Source: Lotus japonicus
Lineage: Eukaryota; Streptophyta; Magnoliopsida; Fabales; Fabaceae
Assembly: GCF_012489685.1 (NCBI RefSeq)
Contig: NC_080043.1
Coordinates: 31,466,743-31,530,742, forward strand
DNA: 64,000 bases
Direction of reading: 5' to 3'
Shown: piece by piece, positions 34,615 through 46,509 of the stretch
Numbering within the stretch: position 1 is the first letter of the stretch
Layout of the letters: each line of letters begins with the position of its first letter
The notes under the pieces: generated by a model
Seen by the model: the letters and a program-made list of their open reading frames with translations, nothing else
What the model was told of the DNA's origin: nothing
Databases searched by the model: none
Translations under genes and position numbers: made by a program

Positions 34615-34724
34615 TTTTTTTGTACATCGAAAAGATAAATTGCATCTTCTAGAGATTTGATCCCTAGACCTTATCCACCCAATTTATATGTCTCATATTT
34701 CTTACCGCTTGAGTTATCATTCGG
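34615..34724 (-). mobile_element. tRNA-derived SINE, second copy
   Basis: Reverse complement begins with tRNA-like text (gataactcaagcggtaagaa), has ggtctagggatcaaatctct in the B-box position, and ends gcaatttatcttttcgatgt plus an A run. Same family as 21507-21623. Confidence 0.7.
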
Positions 34725-35962
34725 TGACAGAATGATAAAATTATTTATTCAAACTATAAGCATTACATATATTGTAACTTAAAAATGTTTTATTCAATAT
34801 TCATTCTTTTAAAAACTAAAACTAAGGGTAAATACTCACTTTGGTCCTTGAATGTGTCAGTCGCTGTCAATTTCGTCCCTAAAACTAATGTTCTAATAGC
34901 ACCGACCGGTAAGTCTTCCTTCTTCAAATGACGTGGTTTATGGATTACAAAGGTAAATACTGTTTTGAAGGTTAGCGATTTTTTTTTTGTTAAAAAGGGA
35001 AAACACCTCCAAACTATCAAATGATGTGGTACCTTGATGTGGAGGGATATAAACTTGTTTGGATACCTGCAGAAGACATTCTGATGCTCTTTTTAGTGTT
35101 TGAGTGAGAGAGGTTCTCAACAACTCAAATAGAATTCTAAGTAAAATGCTTAATTTGAATAACATATATATTAGATAGATGAACGATAGTACATGTATTT
35201 ATAGGGTTGTAGTCCTTGACAGTTGGCTTTGCAAGTGTGAGAGAAGTTCGGGGCGTCCGAGTAGGCAAGTGACCTTGGGCCACCCTGCCTTTATTTATTA
35301 GTATCAGTCCTTTGTAGATCAAGCGGTACTGTCGGGCGGGATATTACTTCCTGAGCCACTCAGTCCATCCTTAAGCGAGATGCTTCGACGCTTGCCTTTT
35401 TTGCCCTATGGTCGAATAGTTGAGAGGTTAGCTGAAACAAAACTCTTGACCTCTGAGGATGTGAGAGTTAAGCCCACAATATGTGTGTAGTTTTTCCATC
35501 CTAAATTGGATGAAGTTTAGTGGACATGTCTCGCCCCATAAGGGCGACTCGACCTCTATTCAGGGGACCTATCGACCTTGGCGGGTTGGGACCTAATGGT
35601 AAAAACACACTTCATCCTTTTGCACAAGGTTTCGACGTCTTGCAGGCATGTGGACAGATCTTGCCTCTAAGGGCGACTCGACCTCTACTTAGGGGACTTA
35701 GCGACCTTGACACAGACTCTTGAAGGCTTATGCTGAATACTAGCGAATTGGGCATGTAGCGAATAAAGACCCATGGTGCCTAGATGAAGCCCAAATGTAA
35801 TAGATTTAGGTTTAGGGTTCAACCCCACTATAAATGGCTAGCCCCCATTCATAATAAATCAAGTTCTCTCTTGAGCACAACAATGACTGCATAAACCCTA
35901 GATCTACGACCTCAATGCTATTACAAGAACAGTTAGCACCTTACGGAGTGAGTGTGATAATA

Positions 35963-35993
<31 letters not shown>

Positions 35994-36180
35994 TAATTTG
36001 TTAATGCTTTAAATAATATACTAAAAAAGTACTTTTAATTTAAAGGACAAAATAAGAGCTTTTAAAAAAAGCAAGAGTTGTTTGTTAGTTTTTATTTTTT
36101 TTACTGCTCGAAAGCTACTTTTAATTTAAAGGCTATTTACCAATTTATAAATTCACGACAACGGATCGTTACATGACACG
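34725..36180. other. LTR-like debris
   Basis: 34825-35060 contains text common in legume repeats (actttggtccttgaatgtgt). On the minus strand CCCTATAAATACATG near 35190-35204 and on the plus strand CTATAAATGGC near 35828 look like two LTR TATA boxes pointing apart. A direct repeat (gggcgactcgacctctattc / gggcgactcgacctctactt) occurs at 35542 and 35668. No complete element ends or target duplications were found. A (GT)n(TA)n tract lies at 35960-35990. Confidence 0.4.
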
Positions 36181-36184
36181 ATGG

Positions 36185-37125
36185 TAGACGGGTTAGGTGG
36201 TGGACGTCAATATTATCTAATGGCGGCCACATGTGTGGTAATAGTTATCTGGTAGTAGGGGTGGCGGTTATAGTGGAGGTGGCAGCGATGTTGGTGGTGG
36301 TGGAGGTATTTGTTATCCTATGACAATGGTGGTTGTGGCAGTGGCACGCGGAGGGCAGTGATGGTAGAGGTGGTGAAAGCGGTGATTGTGTTGTGCAGTG
36401 GTGAAAGAGGGTGGAGACAAGACTGACAACGATGACAGTGGTGGAGGGTAGTGCTGGAAGGGATGATGATGGTCGAGGTCGTGGTGGATTGTGGAGGCAG
36501 TAGTGGTGGTTGAAGTGGTCGTGATGGAAATGACAATTGTGGAGGGTGGTAGTGGAGGCGATGGTGATAGGGATGTTGGAAGTGGTAGCAACAGTGGAGG
36601 GTGGTATTGGTGATGAGGACGATGGAGGTAGCATCCACACTAGAGGGTGTTATTGGTGATGGAGCTTCTGCTAGTGGTGATGAGTGTTACCTGGTAGTGA
36701 CAAAGGTCGTGGTGCTGGCAGCGAGGATGTTGGTCGTGGAGGGCAGTGGTCTTATTGATGGTGGTTGTGGTGGTGGTGGAAGGTGGAGATGATGATGAGG
36801 GACGTGGTGTTGAAGATGACAGTAATGGTGGCGGCGATGGTGATGGTCGTGGTGGTGGTGGCGACAATGACCTTGGCGGCAGCGATAGAGGTAGTGGCAG
36901 TGGTGGTGGCGATGATTGTGGTGGTGGCGACGATGATGGTGGTGGAGGGAAGTGGTCTTATAGATGGTAGAGGAGGTGGTGGCGTTGGTAGTAGGGTGAA
37001 GGTGGCGACGTAGGCGGTGGTGATAATGACGGAGGTGGTGGCGGCGTTAATGGTTGCAATGATAGTAGTGGCGGCGTCAGCGGTGATGATGAAGGTGAAG
37101 GCGGTAGTGGAGGGGCGAAAAACAA
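36185..37125. repeat. GGT/GGA-rich imperfect trinucleotide repeat
   Basis: About 940 bases dominated by ggtggtgg, ggcggc and gatgatgg with scattered changes. The strand bias (G on plus, C on minus) is extreme. Several open frames of 60-136 codons appear on both strands only because the repeat lacks stop codons; they encode low-complexity Ser/Pro/Thr/His or Gly/Asp runs. Confidence 0.85.
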
Positions 37126-37286
37126 GTACTCCAATAACATAATCTATCAATAAAAAATGCATGTCTAGATACAGCTAACGCGTACACAAACAAGCACTTC
37201 ATGAAGGTGATATTATCCCCTACAACTGAAGGAATTGCTCTCTTCTATATCAAATTAGTAACTGATGGTTTGCCGACTATCAGTAG

Positions 37287-39980
37287 TGTAACGCCCCGAT
37301 TTCTCGAGTGTCACACAGTAACTAATCACGTGTATTTTCACAAAGAATTTTCGCCGATTCAATTATTAATCTTGAATTAAATGACAAAACTCATTTATTT
37401 CGAAACTTAACCTTTACGAAGCGATCTTGTGGAATGAATACGACAAATATTCCTGAATAAACATAACTCCTTAATTAAAAGTAACCATAGTACCAAATAG
37501 AACAAACAAATCCTTGGGCGAAAGCCCTACAATAAATAAATCCAAAAAAAAAAAAGAAAAATAAATGATAATCCGACACGAATGCTCAGCCCCACAGAAA
37601 GGAATACTCTAATCCATATCCCGCTCCGGAACATCAGCTCCAGCTCCGGAACATCAGCTCCAGCTCCACGCGCTCTCTTCTTAGACTGCTCCATCTTTAT
37701 CACGCTCTTTCGAGCTCTGCATCGCCGACGTAGACTCTCCGGACTCCGGAACCGTCGGTCTCCCAGAGCCGGTCTTCCGCTGGCCTACTCAGAATGATCT
37801 CCCATCTCACGATAGTCTCCAATATCGTGGTGGTCACCATCTACCCCCCCCCCCCCAAATAAACACATAAACAAATAACAGGGTCAGATCACATGTTCTT
37901 ATAGAAACATTCACATGTTCATGTATTCTCATAAATAACAAGGTATAATAAGCATAATCTTTACGTTATATCACAGTCAGTCACCTAAGTTCAGTTAGGC
38001 TAACGACCTCACCATTCACACAACCACCTCAACACCAATGGCCATAATCACGATCATCCGCAGATGAACAATTCTCGGAGGGGACACACCGTACAACCCT
38101 CGATCATGTGGGGGACACACCGTACAACCACAATATCACAAGGTGACCGCAGTCAACCAAATCATGTGGGGACACACCGTACAACCCACAAACACCCTCG
38201 CGTGCAAGTAACCGTTTGTCTCTAACGGTACCATCGTTCTCATGGTCCATAGTCTCACCTAGACCTATGTTCCATTAATCACATTTTCTTTTTTTACTTG
38301 CAAGCGAGTTATTTCTCTTTCTCTTATATTGAGGCTCTAAGTCAAGTCTTCCTAGAGTCTTTTATTCTCATCACAAAACTAAAGATATCAACACAACATT
38401 CACAGTGCACAAAGGGGGATTACGGCTAGGTGAGCGACCCTTTTGTACAAATAACCAATTAAACAGTGTGAAATCATTTAAGAATAGCCATATACATAAA
38501 ATCACGCATATTATGTCACAACATCACCACAAAACAAGTACCAAGGCTCATGAAATCAAGCTTAACAGCATATAACTCACAGCATCTCCTAAACACATGT
38601 TCCTAACAAAACTTCAAAACATTTTTGCAGCTCAACATATTGACAGTAGAAACAGCTTTCACAAAAAACAGAGCCACAGAATGCATCTTTCAACCAAAAA
38701 TCACTTATGATACCTTTCTGGAAAGCTATTTTAAATATCTACAACTCTCTAGTAAAACACTCGTTCATTTGAGTCTCATAATTAGGTGATATTAGGCCTT
38801 AAAGCTTACTGTCCGGAACAGGAAAGACAGCAGGTGTAACAGTTACTAAAAACGACCTCCAGATCACATTACTAAACCAAAAATTGTGTTTTTTATACGT
38901 CTGGAAAGCTATTTCAAAAATCTACAACTTTTATTTTAATCACTTTTTCATTTGACGACCATAAATAGGTAAAAAGGGGCTCTGAAGTCAGCGGTCCAGT
39001 ACAGGAAATTGGCAGCGAAACTCTCACCTCTAGTTTAAGCTATAAATCATTTCAGCCCAAGGCTTTAAGCTATGTTCCAGCAATAAAAATCAAATCACAT
39101 AGGTCTCATATCATAATAGTACAGCAAGCAAACTTTCAACCCCAAACCCTCATGCAAACCCTCAACAATCAAGATGTTTCACAACCAAACATAGCAACAA
39201 GTCCCTAACAAACTACCCAAGTCCTAGGACCAGCCCTTACCTTGATTAAGAGTGATGAAATCAGAAGTAGGGTGATGAAGAAAGAATCAAAAGCTGCTGT
39301 CCAATGTCCTCTCTTCCTCCTTGCTCTCGGTCCCTCTCTCTCTCTCTCGCGATCTCCTCTCCTTTCCCTTGCGTGCGTGCGGCGGTGGCTAGGGCTAGGG
39401 GCGGCGGCTCTCTCCTCCTCTCTCTCAAGTTCTCTCTTCTCTCTTTTCCTCTGGTTTCTAATGTGAAAGAGTGTGGGTGCAACTTCTGTTTTCTGATTCT
39501 TAGAAAATAGGGTTTCCCCCCCTCTTGACTAAAACTCATGCAAACCAACATGTGGGCTAGGGTTTGGCTTTTACCTTTTTAAGCCCAAACCACTTAAACC
39601 TATGGTCCACTAATTAACTCTAATCAGGTCTGAACATAATTAAAACCCAACTATTTTTAATTAAAAACCCAACCAAATTCGGAATAAAAATAAAAACACA
39701 TTAATAAATTCGCTGGCACTTTACAGCCAGAACCCTTCTCGGTAAAATTCGAATATCTCGAGCTACAGAGGTCAGAATGACCGGATTCCACTTCGCGAAT
39801 TTTCTACACTTAAATGGCTACAACTCGCATGAAGGACGTTTTCCCAAATGAGGTCGTTAAGACCCTCTAAAAATTCACACAAGTTGACAGTTGTAATCTG
39901 TCAATTTCTCAAACTTGAACAAAACCCTCATTTTATTCAATCTTTCTCAAAAGCAATACAAACTAAAATAAGGCCTTACA
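37287..39980 (-). repeat. solo LTR, chromovirus (Tekay-like) type
   Basis: 2,694 bp with TGTAA...TTACA ends and a perfect target duplication AGTAG (37282-37286 and 39981-39985). On the minus strand it starts TGTAAGGCCTTATTTTAG and ends AAATCGGGGCGTTACA; such ends and such length are usual for Tekay/Del-type Ty3 elements. Inside are a 21-bp duplication (ctccggaacatcagctccag at about 37624 and 37645) and three copies of ggggacacaccgtacaac (about 38079, 38111, 38167). A CT-rich tract lies at 39310-39430. No pol or gag. The open frames at 37582 and 39242-39551 are LTR artefacts. Confidence 0.8.
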
Positions 39981-39985
39981 AGTAG

Positions 39986-42494
39986 TGTTTCACATCCTAT
40001 TGATGATATAAGAATCATTTCCAGGCATGTAATATGTTAAAACTGTTTGTACTTGGGTTTAAAGCACCCCTTGTGCTTTATTTGAATTCATCTTCGCTTC
40101 ATAAAAGAAACTTATAGACAAAAAAAGTCGTTAGTAAGTTATCGACAGTTTTGTAAAAATTTGTTGGTAGCAGTTACTGATGATTTTTTTTTCCGTTATC
40201 GATAACCATAACAATACTAGAAATTTATTGTTTAGTAGAGAATTTATGTCATTATAATGACTGATTTTCAAACCAAATTCATGCTAATTTTTACCAACCT
40301 TTATTTGGACATTTTAACAACGAATTTAGTGACAATTTTCTCTCTATTACATAACTTTCGAGTAAATTTTTATTTGTTTGTGAGAAACTAAATTTTTAGT
40401 CGCTATTTTTGTGACCAATTTACGTAGCTAAGGTTTGATGTAAAACTCAAAAGTTGAGAATCATGAGACCTATTTTATGACAAAAAATTCATATTCCATT
40501 ATTAAAAATGAAAATTCACATTCCTTAGCTAACTATTGAAATAAAATATTTGTTGAAAACCTTAAGCTTAAGAGATCTAGATGTGACTTCAAGAATTTTA
40601 ATCGCACACTTCCCACATAATTTACGTCTTTTTGTATGTTTTCGGGGAGAAATTTATATCTAAATACTAATACCTTTTTTTAAATATATTTTATGTTTTT
40701 ATTTTTGTTTCAAACTTATCTCACTCCATCACTCATTCTCTCAACCTTAACCTGAACTCACACTACGGTTCCAAAACCACACTTCCAATTCCTTAACCAC
40801 TTCATTCTTGGAATTTTTAATTCCCTTCTGCCGACCAATATTCACTGATCCCCTTATTCAATTATGAAACCCTAACTCATTCACCCTTATAACCTATTTA
40901 GGGATGAAATCTCACTTTCCCATGTGCTCTGCGCCTTAACACTACATCAGGAGGAAATGGTAAAGAGAGAAAGGGAGGAGAGGAAGGAGGCAAGAGGGAG
41001 AGATCAAATGGTCTTGTGGTGGATTGATGGAGGATCTAGGTTCATGTGCCGAGATGGAGGGGAAGTCCGAAAAAGTGATTCAGTGGTGAAGAAGGTGTTG
41101 TTGGGCCCTATGAACGACGTCATAGAGACATTGTCATGGTGGTAGAGGTGTTGTCCACGGTGTAAGAAGGGAGAGGGTGGAGATCCAGTTCATGCGGGAG
41201 AGGGTGGTTGGGCTCGTAAGAGTGGTAATGAGAATGGGAAGCATAGAGAGCCTTAAATTTAGGGTTGTGTTCATTTTTGTGGGTGGTTATGAAATTTTAT
41301 TTATTGTCAATTAGCCAATTACAACCGTCCAAGTGAATTTCAATCACTTGAATATTTTTTGCAACAATAATTCAAAACAGAATATATATATATATATATA
41401 TATGAACTGCCAATAGCCATTAGCCGCCTCTCACTCCCCCATCAACTATTTTCCTGTCAGCCTCACCCTCCCAAAAATGATTTATCACTCTCATCCTCTC
41501 GTCTATTTTGAAATCTTCTTCATGTTTCTATCATGTCATCCCATTTCCTCTCCATGTTCCATCACCCCTTTCTCTGGCTGATCCCTCGAATATTTTTCCT
41601 TCCACTCCAAGATTTTCATTTTCTATGCCAATTCTCGACTTCCATCACCCATTTTCCTTCATCTCTTCTTTTCCACCACTCATCTCTCATCAAGGTTTCT
41701 ATTTTCCTCTCTAGGGCTTCATATCTTTCATATTTGTTGTAAATCTTGTGGAAGCCGAAGGGGAGGTTGAAGAGCGTCGTACTAGTGAAGAAAGATGTTA
41801 GAGGATAGAGGCAGATCTCGTTGGTGAATAGACTGTCAGAGGGTGGTCCATGTGATTTTGTATTATCTTATTCTGTGATTCTTATATTTTATTTTTGTTG
41901 AAGGAAACTTTTTTTTCCTTGTTAATCTACTGAGTTTGTCTTTTTAAACCATTTTGGTAATTTTTTCTATTAATCTTCTTTTTTCTCGCATTCCAGTTGT
42001 GACTCATGCCAACCCACCCGTTTAACCCACAACCTCGCTTAACTCGTGATCTGACCAATCTGAAGATACAATTGCACGAAATCAATCATGAAATCTTGAT
42101 TTTTTTTTTCAATTGAGCTTTTGAGTCCCTAATCTAAATGTAACTATCTTTATTTTAGACTATGTTAATCATATCTTTATTTTATGGAGGATCTCAAGAC
42201 TCTCATGCTCAGGGTTGGTTGTTTGAAGCGTGGATATCACACAATTCATATATGGAAATTCCCTTACCTGAGGGTTGGCAAAACATATGAACTCACCCTG
42301 CCCCGTTAATAGAAACAAGACATGGCAGTTGGCTGACCATTAGAATGTAAATTGAATATTGCAACCCGTCCAAATTGAGGTTAAAAAATGTGTGAATATG
42401 GCAGTTGGAGAGTTGTCTCGTAAAAAATGTGTGAATTTAATTAAACTCAAACACAATAGGTGGGCTGACCATCTAGATTGGTTGAAAGAGTGAG
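39986..42494. other. intergenic region, no gene seen
   Basis: 40080-40450 has motifs like a decayed DNA-transposon arm (gtcgttagtaag, gtcgctatttttgtgacc). 40900-41280 is G-rich with a 73-codon frame (40924) of no known type. (TA)n at 41383-41403. 41430-41760 is C/T-rich with short open frames. Confidence 0.4.
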
Positions 42495-42890
42495 AGCATC
42501 TCCAATGCTAGTTCTTATTTCTTAGTTCGTAGCACTATTCATGTGGGCCCGTATTGCCACATGTGTTTAAGCAACTCTCAAGCAATTTTGCTTCAACCAT
42601 GAGTTCTTAGTTCTTACCACTATTCATTTGGTCCTACCAACCACATTATTTATACTTTTTATTTTCATAAAGTAATAAAACAAAACTCATAAAGTAATAA
42701 AGTAATTATGATGAGAGTGAAATAATTAATATTTTAAGCTAAGAACTTAAAAAGCAAAACTTTTTATATAAGAACTGAGTTCTTATTTTTAAGAACTAAG
42801 GAGTTCATGTCAGCACCTCCAATGGTAAAGTTCTTAGTTCTTAGTTCTTAACACCAAAATTAGAACTAAGAACCTTGCATTGAAGATGCT
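42495..42890. mobile_element. MITE
   Basis: About 396 bp. Left end AGCATCTCCAATGCTAGTTC, right end (reverse complement) AGCATCTTCAATGCAAGGTT, both leading into repeated agttctta motifs. Flanks are gtgag and atgag (four or five bases in common). No coding capacity. The end sequence agcatctccaatg is common to a widespread plant MITE group. Confidence 0.7.
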
Positions 42891-42895
42891 ATGAG

Positions 42896-43854
42896 AAAAA
42901 CAACTTGAAAAAAGCAAACTATGGAAGTAGAAAATAAAAAAACGAATCAAACGTGCCAGCCGCCCGCATCCAATCTCTTTCCTTTGTGGGTTATACGGGG
43001 TGAGTTAAAGCATAATAGTGTGTTTAAAACTCCAACCGACCTTACCCTGTTTGAGAGTTATGTTGGTTGACCCAATAGTTTAAATCATTTTACCTCCCCT
43101 ACATATCTACGGGTTATACCAAATAAGTTTATCAAATTCACCTTAAATAATTGTTGGTCACATTTACTTCATTGGATTTTCCTGGAACGACTTTAGATTA
43201 AGTTGTTTCTAGAACTTTAAACTTCCGCATATGGTCCATCATTTATGATCCAATTAATTGATCTATGATAAACTTTTATGCCTTACTAAAATTTGGGTGA
43301 AACATAACTTTACTCAAAAAGTAGCTTCGGATAATGGCTGCACATATGAACTAAGATAGTGAAACAAAGACACAATGGCAATTAGATAGTATAGTGAATA
43401 CCCTTATTTAATTCTACTAGTACTATGTGCAACAATTAAATTAGCAAATAAATACATTACCTTTCTAAAACAACTAAAATTTTGAAATATTTAAAGAATG
43501 TCTAAATCAATAATTTTTGTGAAACGAAGAGAATGGTAGTTAGAGCTTATGTCATGTGAACATTTTTTTATCTAGAAAGATGTGACACATTAATTTATTG
43601 GCATGTGTTCTTTAATGTCATTTTTTTACATTGTCCTGTAATGTCAATGATGTACATGAAATATGGAAAAAAGTACGAATACAATAATAGTTTTTTTCTC
43701 TTAAAAAATACAAACCTAACGTGAAGAATACCCAAAACCGAAATTAAGTTAAAGTTTAATTAGTTAGGACTGTTAGTCATTCTTTAATTACCAAAATGAA
43801 AATACTCCTTCCTTTACTTCAGTATCAAAATGATTGTTGTTTAAATTTTTTAAA
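42896..43854. other. intergenic sequence, no gene seen
   Basis: AT-rich. Nothing recognised. Confidence 0.5.
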
Positions 43855-43892
43855 TCAATATCAATATCAATATCAATATCAATATCAATATA
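43855..43892. repeat. (TCAATA)n at a Helitron left end
   Basis: Six TCAATA units run directly into the Helitron left end (tatatattagaaaagaagaa). The terminal hexamer of the element itself seems to have been expanded. Confidence 0.8.
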
Positions 43893-43989
43893 TATTAGAA
43901 AAGAAGAACTTCCATAATGACGTGTCAGCACCAGATTAATTGTTAGTGACGTGTCAGCACCAGATTAATTCTCATAAAAATTATTCCAC

Positions 43990-44460
43990 GTGTCAATTTG
44001 TTAGAGGGTATAATTTTCAATTTGTTAGAGGGTAAAATTTTAGATTTGCTTAAGATTTAGGTTGTTTATTTCTTGATTTTATCTTAATTTATTTTTGATT
44101 CATTTTTAGAGTATTAATTAATTTTTATGGTATTTTTATTGAATTTTCAGATTTTTAATTAATTCAGAATTTTATGAGTTTTTCTTGTGATTTGCTATAT
44201 TTTGATAGTTTTTATCTATATTTATTTAGTACCTTTTAAAATTTTAGATTTGATTAGGATTTAGGTTGTTTATTTCATGATTTTTATCTTAATTTATCTG
44301 ATTATTTATTTTTAGAGTATTAATTAAATTTTATGGTATTTTTATTGAATTTTCGGTTTTTTAATTAATTCAGGATTTTATGAGTTTTTATTGTGATTTT
44401 CTAGATTTTGGTAGTTTTTATATATCTTTAATTAGTACCTTCTTAAATTTTAGAATTGAT
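43990..44460 (+). repeat. approximately 205-bp tandem repeats of the Helitron left arm (copy 4)
   Basis: ggttgtttatttcttgattt at about 44060 and ggttgtttatttcatgattt at about 44263, spacing 203; a third unit breaks off near 44465. This is the reverse complement of the units in the minus-strand Helitrons. Confidence 0.8.
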
Positions 44461-44539
44461 TAGGAATAAATTGTATATGTAAATAATTTCATATTAAAAT
44501 TAACTAAAAAAAGTCAATATACTATAAAAACTCAAGCAA

Positions 44540-45110
44540 AATAATACCCCATTCTTGTGAGTTCATCCACCTCCCTTGTGCCACATCCATGAGCACAGCC
44601 AGAGAAGGCCAACATGTCCATCTCATATCAAGGATGAAGAACAAGGAAAGGTCCCCTTTCCCTCAAAATCCTCACTATCTTTCTACCGAGTTCCTCTATT
44701 TGTGGAGTAAACCGCAAAGCTTCAAAATTTTCTTTACATCTCAGCTTTTGAATCTCAAGAGGTAGTCCATTCTTCGCGAGGCGAGCATCAAATCTATTCA
44801 GGTGCATGACCTTGTGTTTAAGTAATAGAGGAAGGATCTGTGATAAACAAGAATGTGAATTAGTTGAAGTTGCTCAAGAAAAACAAAAAACAAATAAGTG
44901 AAAGATATATATCATGTTAACTGAATAAAGACCTGTTTTTCATAGTATATATGTAATATCAGACCAGCTAATTGGTGGCAAGTAGGATAGTCCTAATTCA
45001 ACTCTTCTCTTGAGCCTAGGTGGTACTTGCTTCAAAATTCTAACCTCATATCTCAAGGAGGCAATGAATTTATCTACATAAAAATGTCTTGGAACTCACT
45101 GCCACATCAA
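44540..45110 (-). pseudogene. captured O-fucosyltransferase family exons
   Basis: On the minus strand, opposite to the carrying Helitron. Upper exon (about 45110-44930): GSEFQDIF, then after a change [20 protein letters not shown] and [16 protein letters not shown]. Lower exon (44837-44540) after [74 protein letters not shown], then a TGA where the family has Arg, then [15 protein letters not shown]. These are the conserved middle blocks of plant GDP-fucose O-fucosyltransferase family proteins ([14 protein letters not shown] in the family). The TGA and a small insertion near the first exon's end make it a dead fragment. Confidence 0.8.
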
Positions 45111-45184
45111 GGAAACAGAAATGAGGATACTTCAATCAAGAAATTACGATGATAATCATAAAAGGAGATGCCACCTGAACTATA

Positions 45185-45383
45185 ATTGTCATACAGAAAT
45201 AGTAATGTGCAAACCTTGGATCGGCCCATAAAGATGTCTATTCATAGGAGTGTCAATGTCGGCCACCTCACATTCCTTTCTGGCCCGAGAGTCCACTCTT
45301 TCCAACCCTGCAAAATCACGCATCATCCACAAGTTCAAAATATTCTTAAATATCTTAAGAATTTTGACTACCATATATGTTAA
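45185..45383. other. open segment beside the captured exons, unidentified
   Basis: Open on both strands for about 60 codons. The minus-strand text GLERVDSRARKECEVADIDT and PMNRHLYGPIQ may be a further captured exon (it lies upstream of the O-fucosyltransferase pieces), but I cannot assign it. Low confidence. Confidence 0.3.
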
Positions 45384-46119
45384 GAATGATTAACCAAAAA
45401 AATTCAAATCAGGAATTACATATATTACTTACTTACTAATATTAATTACATATATTACTTTTTATTAAAAATAATAATTTTTATCATTATTCTCTAACCA
45501 TATCATTATTCTCTATCCATGCATTACTTTTATATTTTTCTAAGGCCCGGAAAAGTTAGAATCAAATTGGAGATTTTTATATTTATTACCATTTGACCAG
45601 AAAAATAGATTTATTACTCTTAAGAATAAACAAATATTTATTACCGTATACTGCACCAAAGTTATTAGAACCTTTAATTTCTCTATTGTACTTACAAAAT
45701 TATTTTCTAGATCCTGAGTATTTTTAATTTTTTATACATTTAATTATAATGATTTTTTAACTAAAAATAATATATATATATATATATTTATTTATTTTAT
45801 ATTAATCTCCATGTAACAAATTGCCTAAGATGGGCTTCTTTTGTGACAACGTATTATCATTGTCATATATAAAGAACTATGATTCATTATCACTTATATT
45901 ATTTTTCATCTACACTTTATTTTTTCTTTTTCAATCAATTCACTCATTAATTTATTACGTTTCTTATTTTTTTCATATCAATCGATATCAATATATCAAC
46001 ATCAATATCATCATCAATATCAATCAATATATATTAGAAAAGAACAAGGGTTATGATAGCGAATTGGTGACGTATTAACACCTAATGCATTTTATTCCAC
46101 GTGTCAAGACAAGGTTAAT

Positions 46120-46345
46120 TAGTTAATATACTAGAATGGATCCGTCCTATTTGTGTGCCAGATATATGTTTGTTTCTCAAGGTGTAAAGGGCTTGATGAA
46201 AACAACTATTCCGTTCTACTTTTGCTTAGGTCCATTTTTGTATTCATATTTAGTTAATATACTAGAATGGTAGTCCTATTTGTGTGCAAGATATATTTTT
46301 GTTTCTCAAGGAGTAAAGGGTTTGATGCCAACAAACTCTTGATTT
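46120..46345 (+). repeat. direct duplication inside Helitron 4
   Basis: ttagttaatatactagaatg occurs at about 46119 and 46250, each followed by gtcctatttgtgtgc and then a gatatat...tttgtttctcaagg run. The copies are about 131 bases apart and differ at several sites. Confidence 0.75.
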
Positions 46346-46509
46346 CATTGTTTTTTATTTTGACAATTGGTTTCATTGTTATTATTGGGTATATTATTAG
46401 ATAAATCATGATTTATATTTCTAATTCTGTCATGCAAATTTTAATTAAAAATCTAGTGAGACAATTAACAATGGATGTTTATCAAGTATTATTTGCAATG
46501 GGTTCATTA

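Larger units (their letters stand above)
43886..45400 (+). mobile_element. Helitron left half with captured exons, right end not found
   Basis: Plus-strand left end TCAATATATATTAGAAAAG, then acgtgtcagcaccagattaa (twice, about 43921 and 43949) and about 2.5 of the approximately 205-bp units (43990-44460). Captured O-fucosyltransferase exons follow. No hairpin-CTAG right end occurs before the next left end at 46020, so the copy is truncated or has lost its right end. The right boundary given is approximate. Confidence 0.65.

Noticed and set aside
36245..37162. Several open frames of 60-136 codons on both strands
   Set aside because: They arise from a GGT-rich simple repeat that lacks stop codons; products are low complexity in every frame.
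39242..39551. Open frames near the CT-rich tract
   Set aside because: They lie within the solo LTR and encode Ser/Leu or Arg/Glu-rich low-complexity products.
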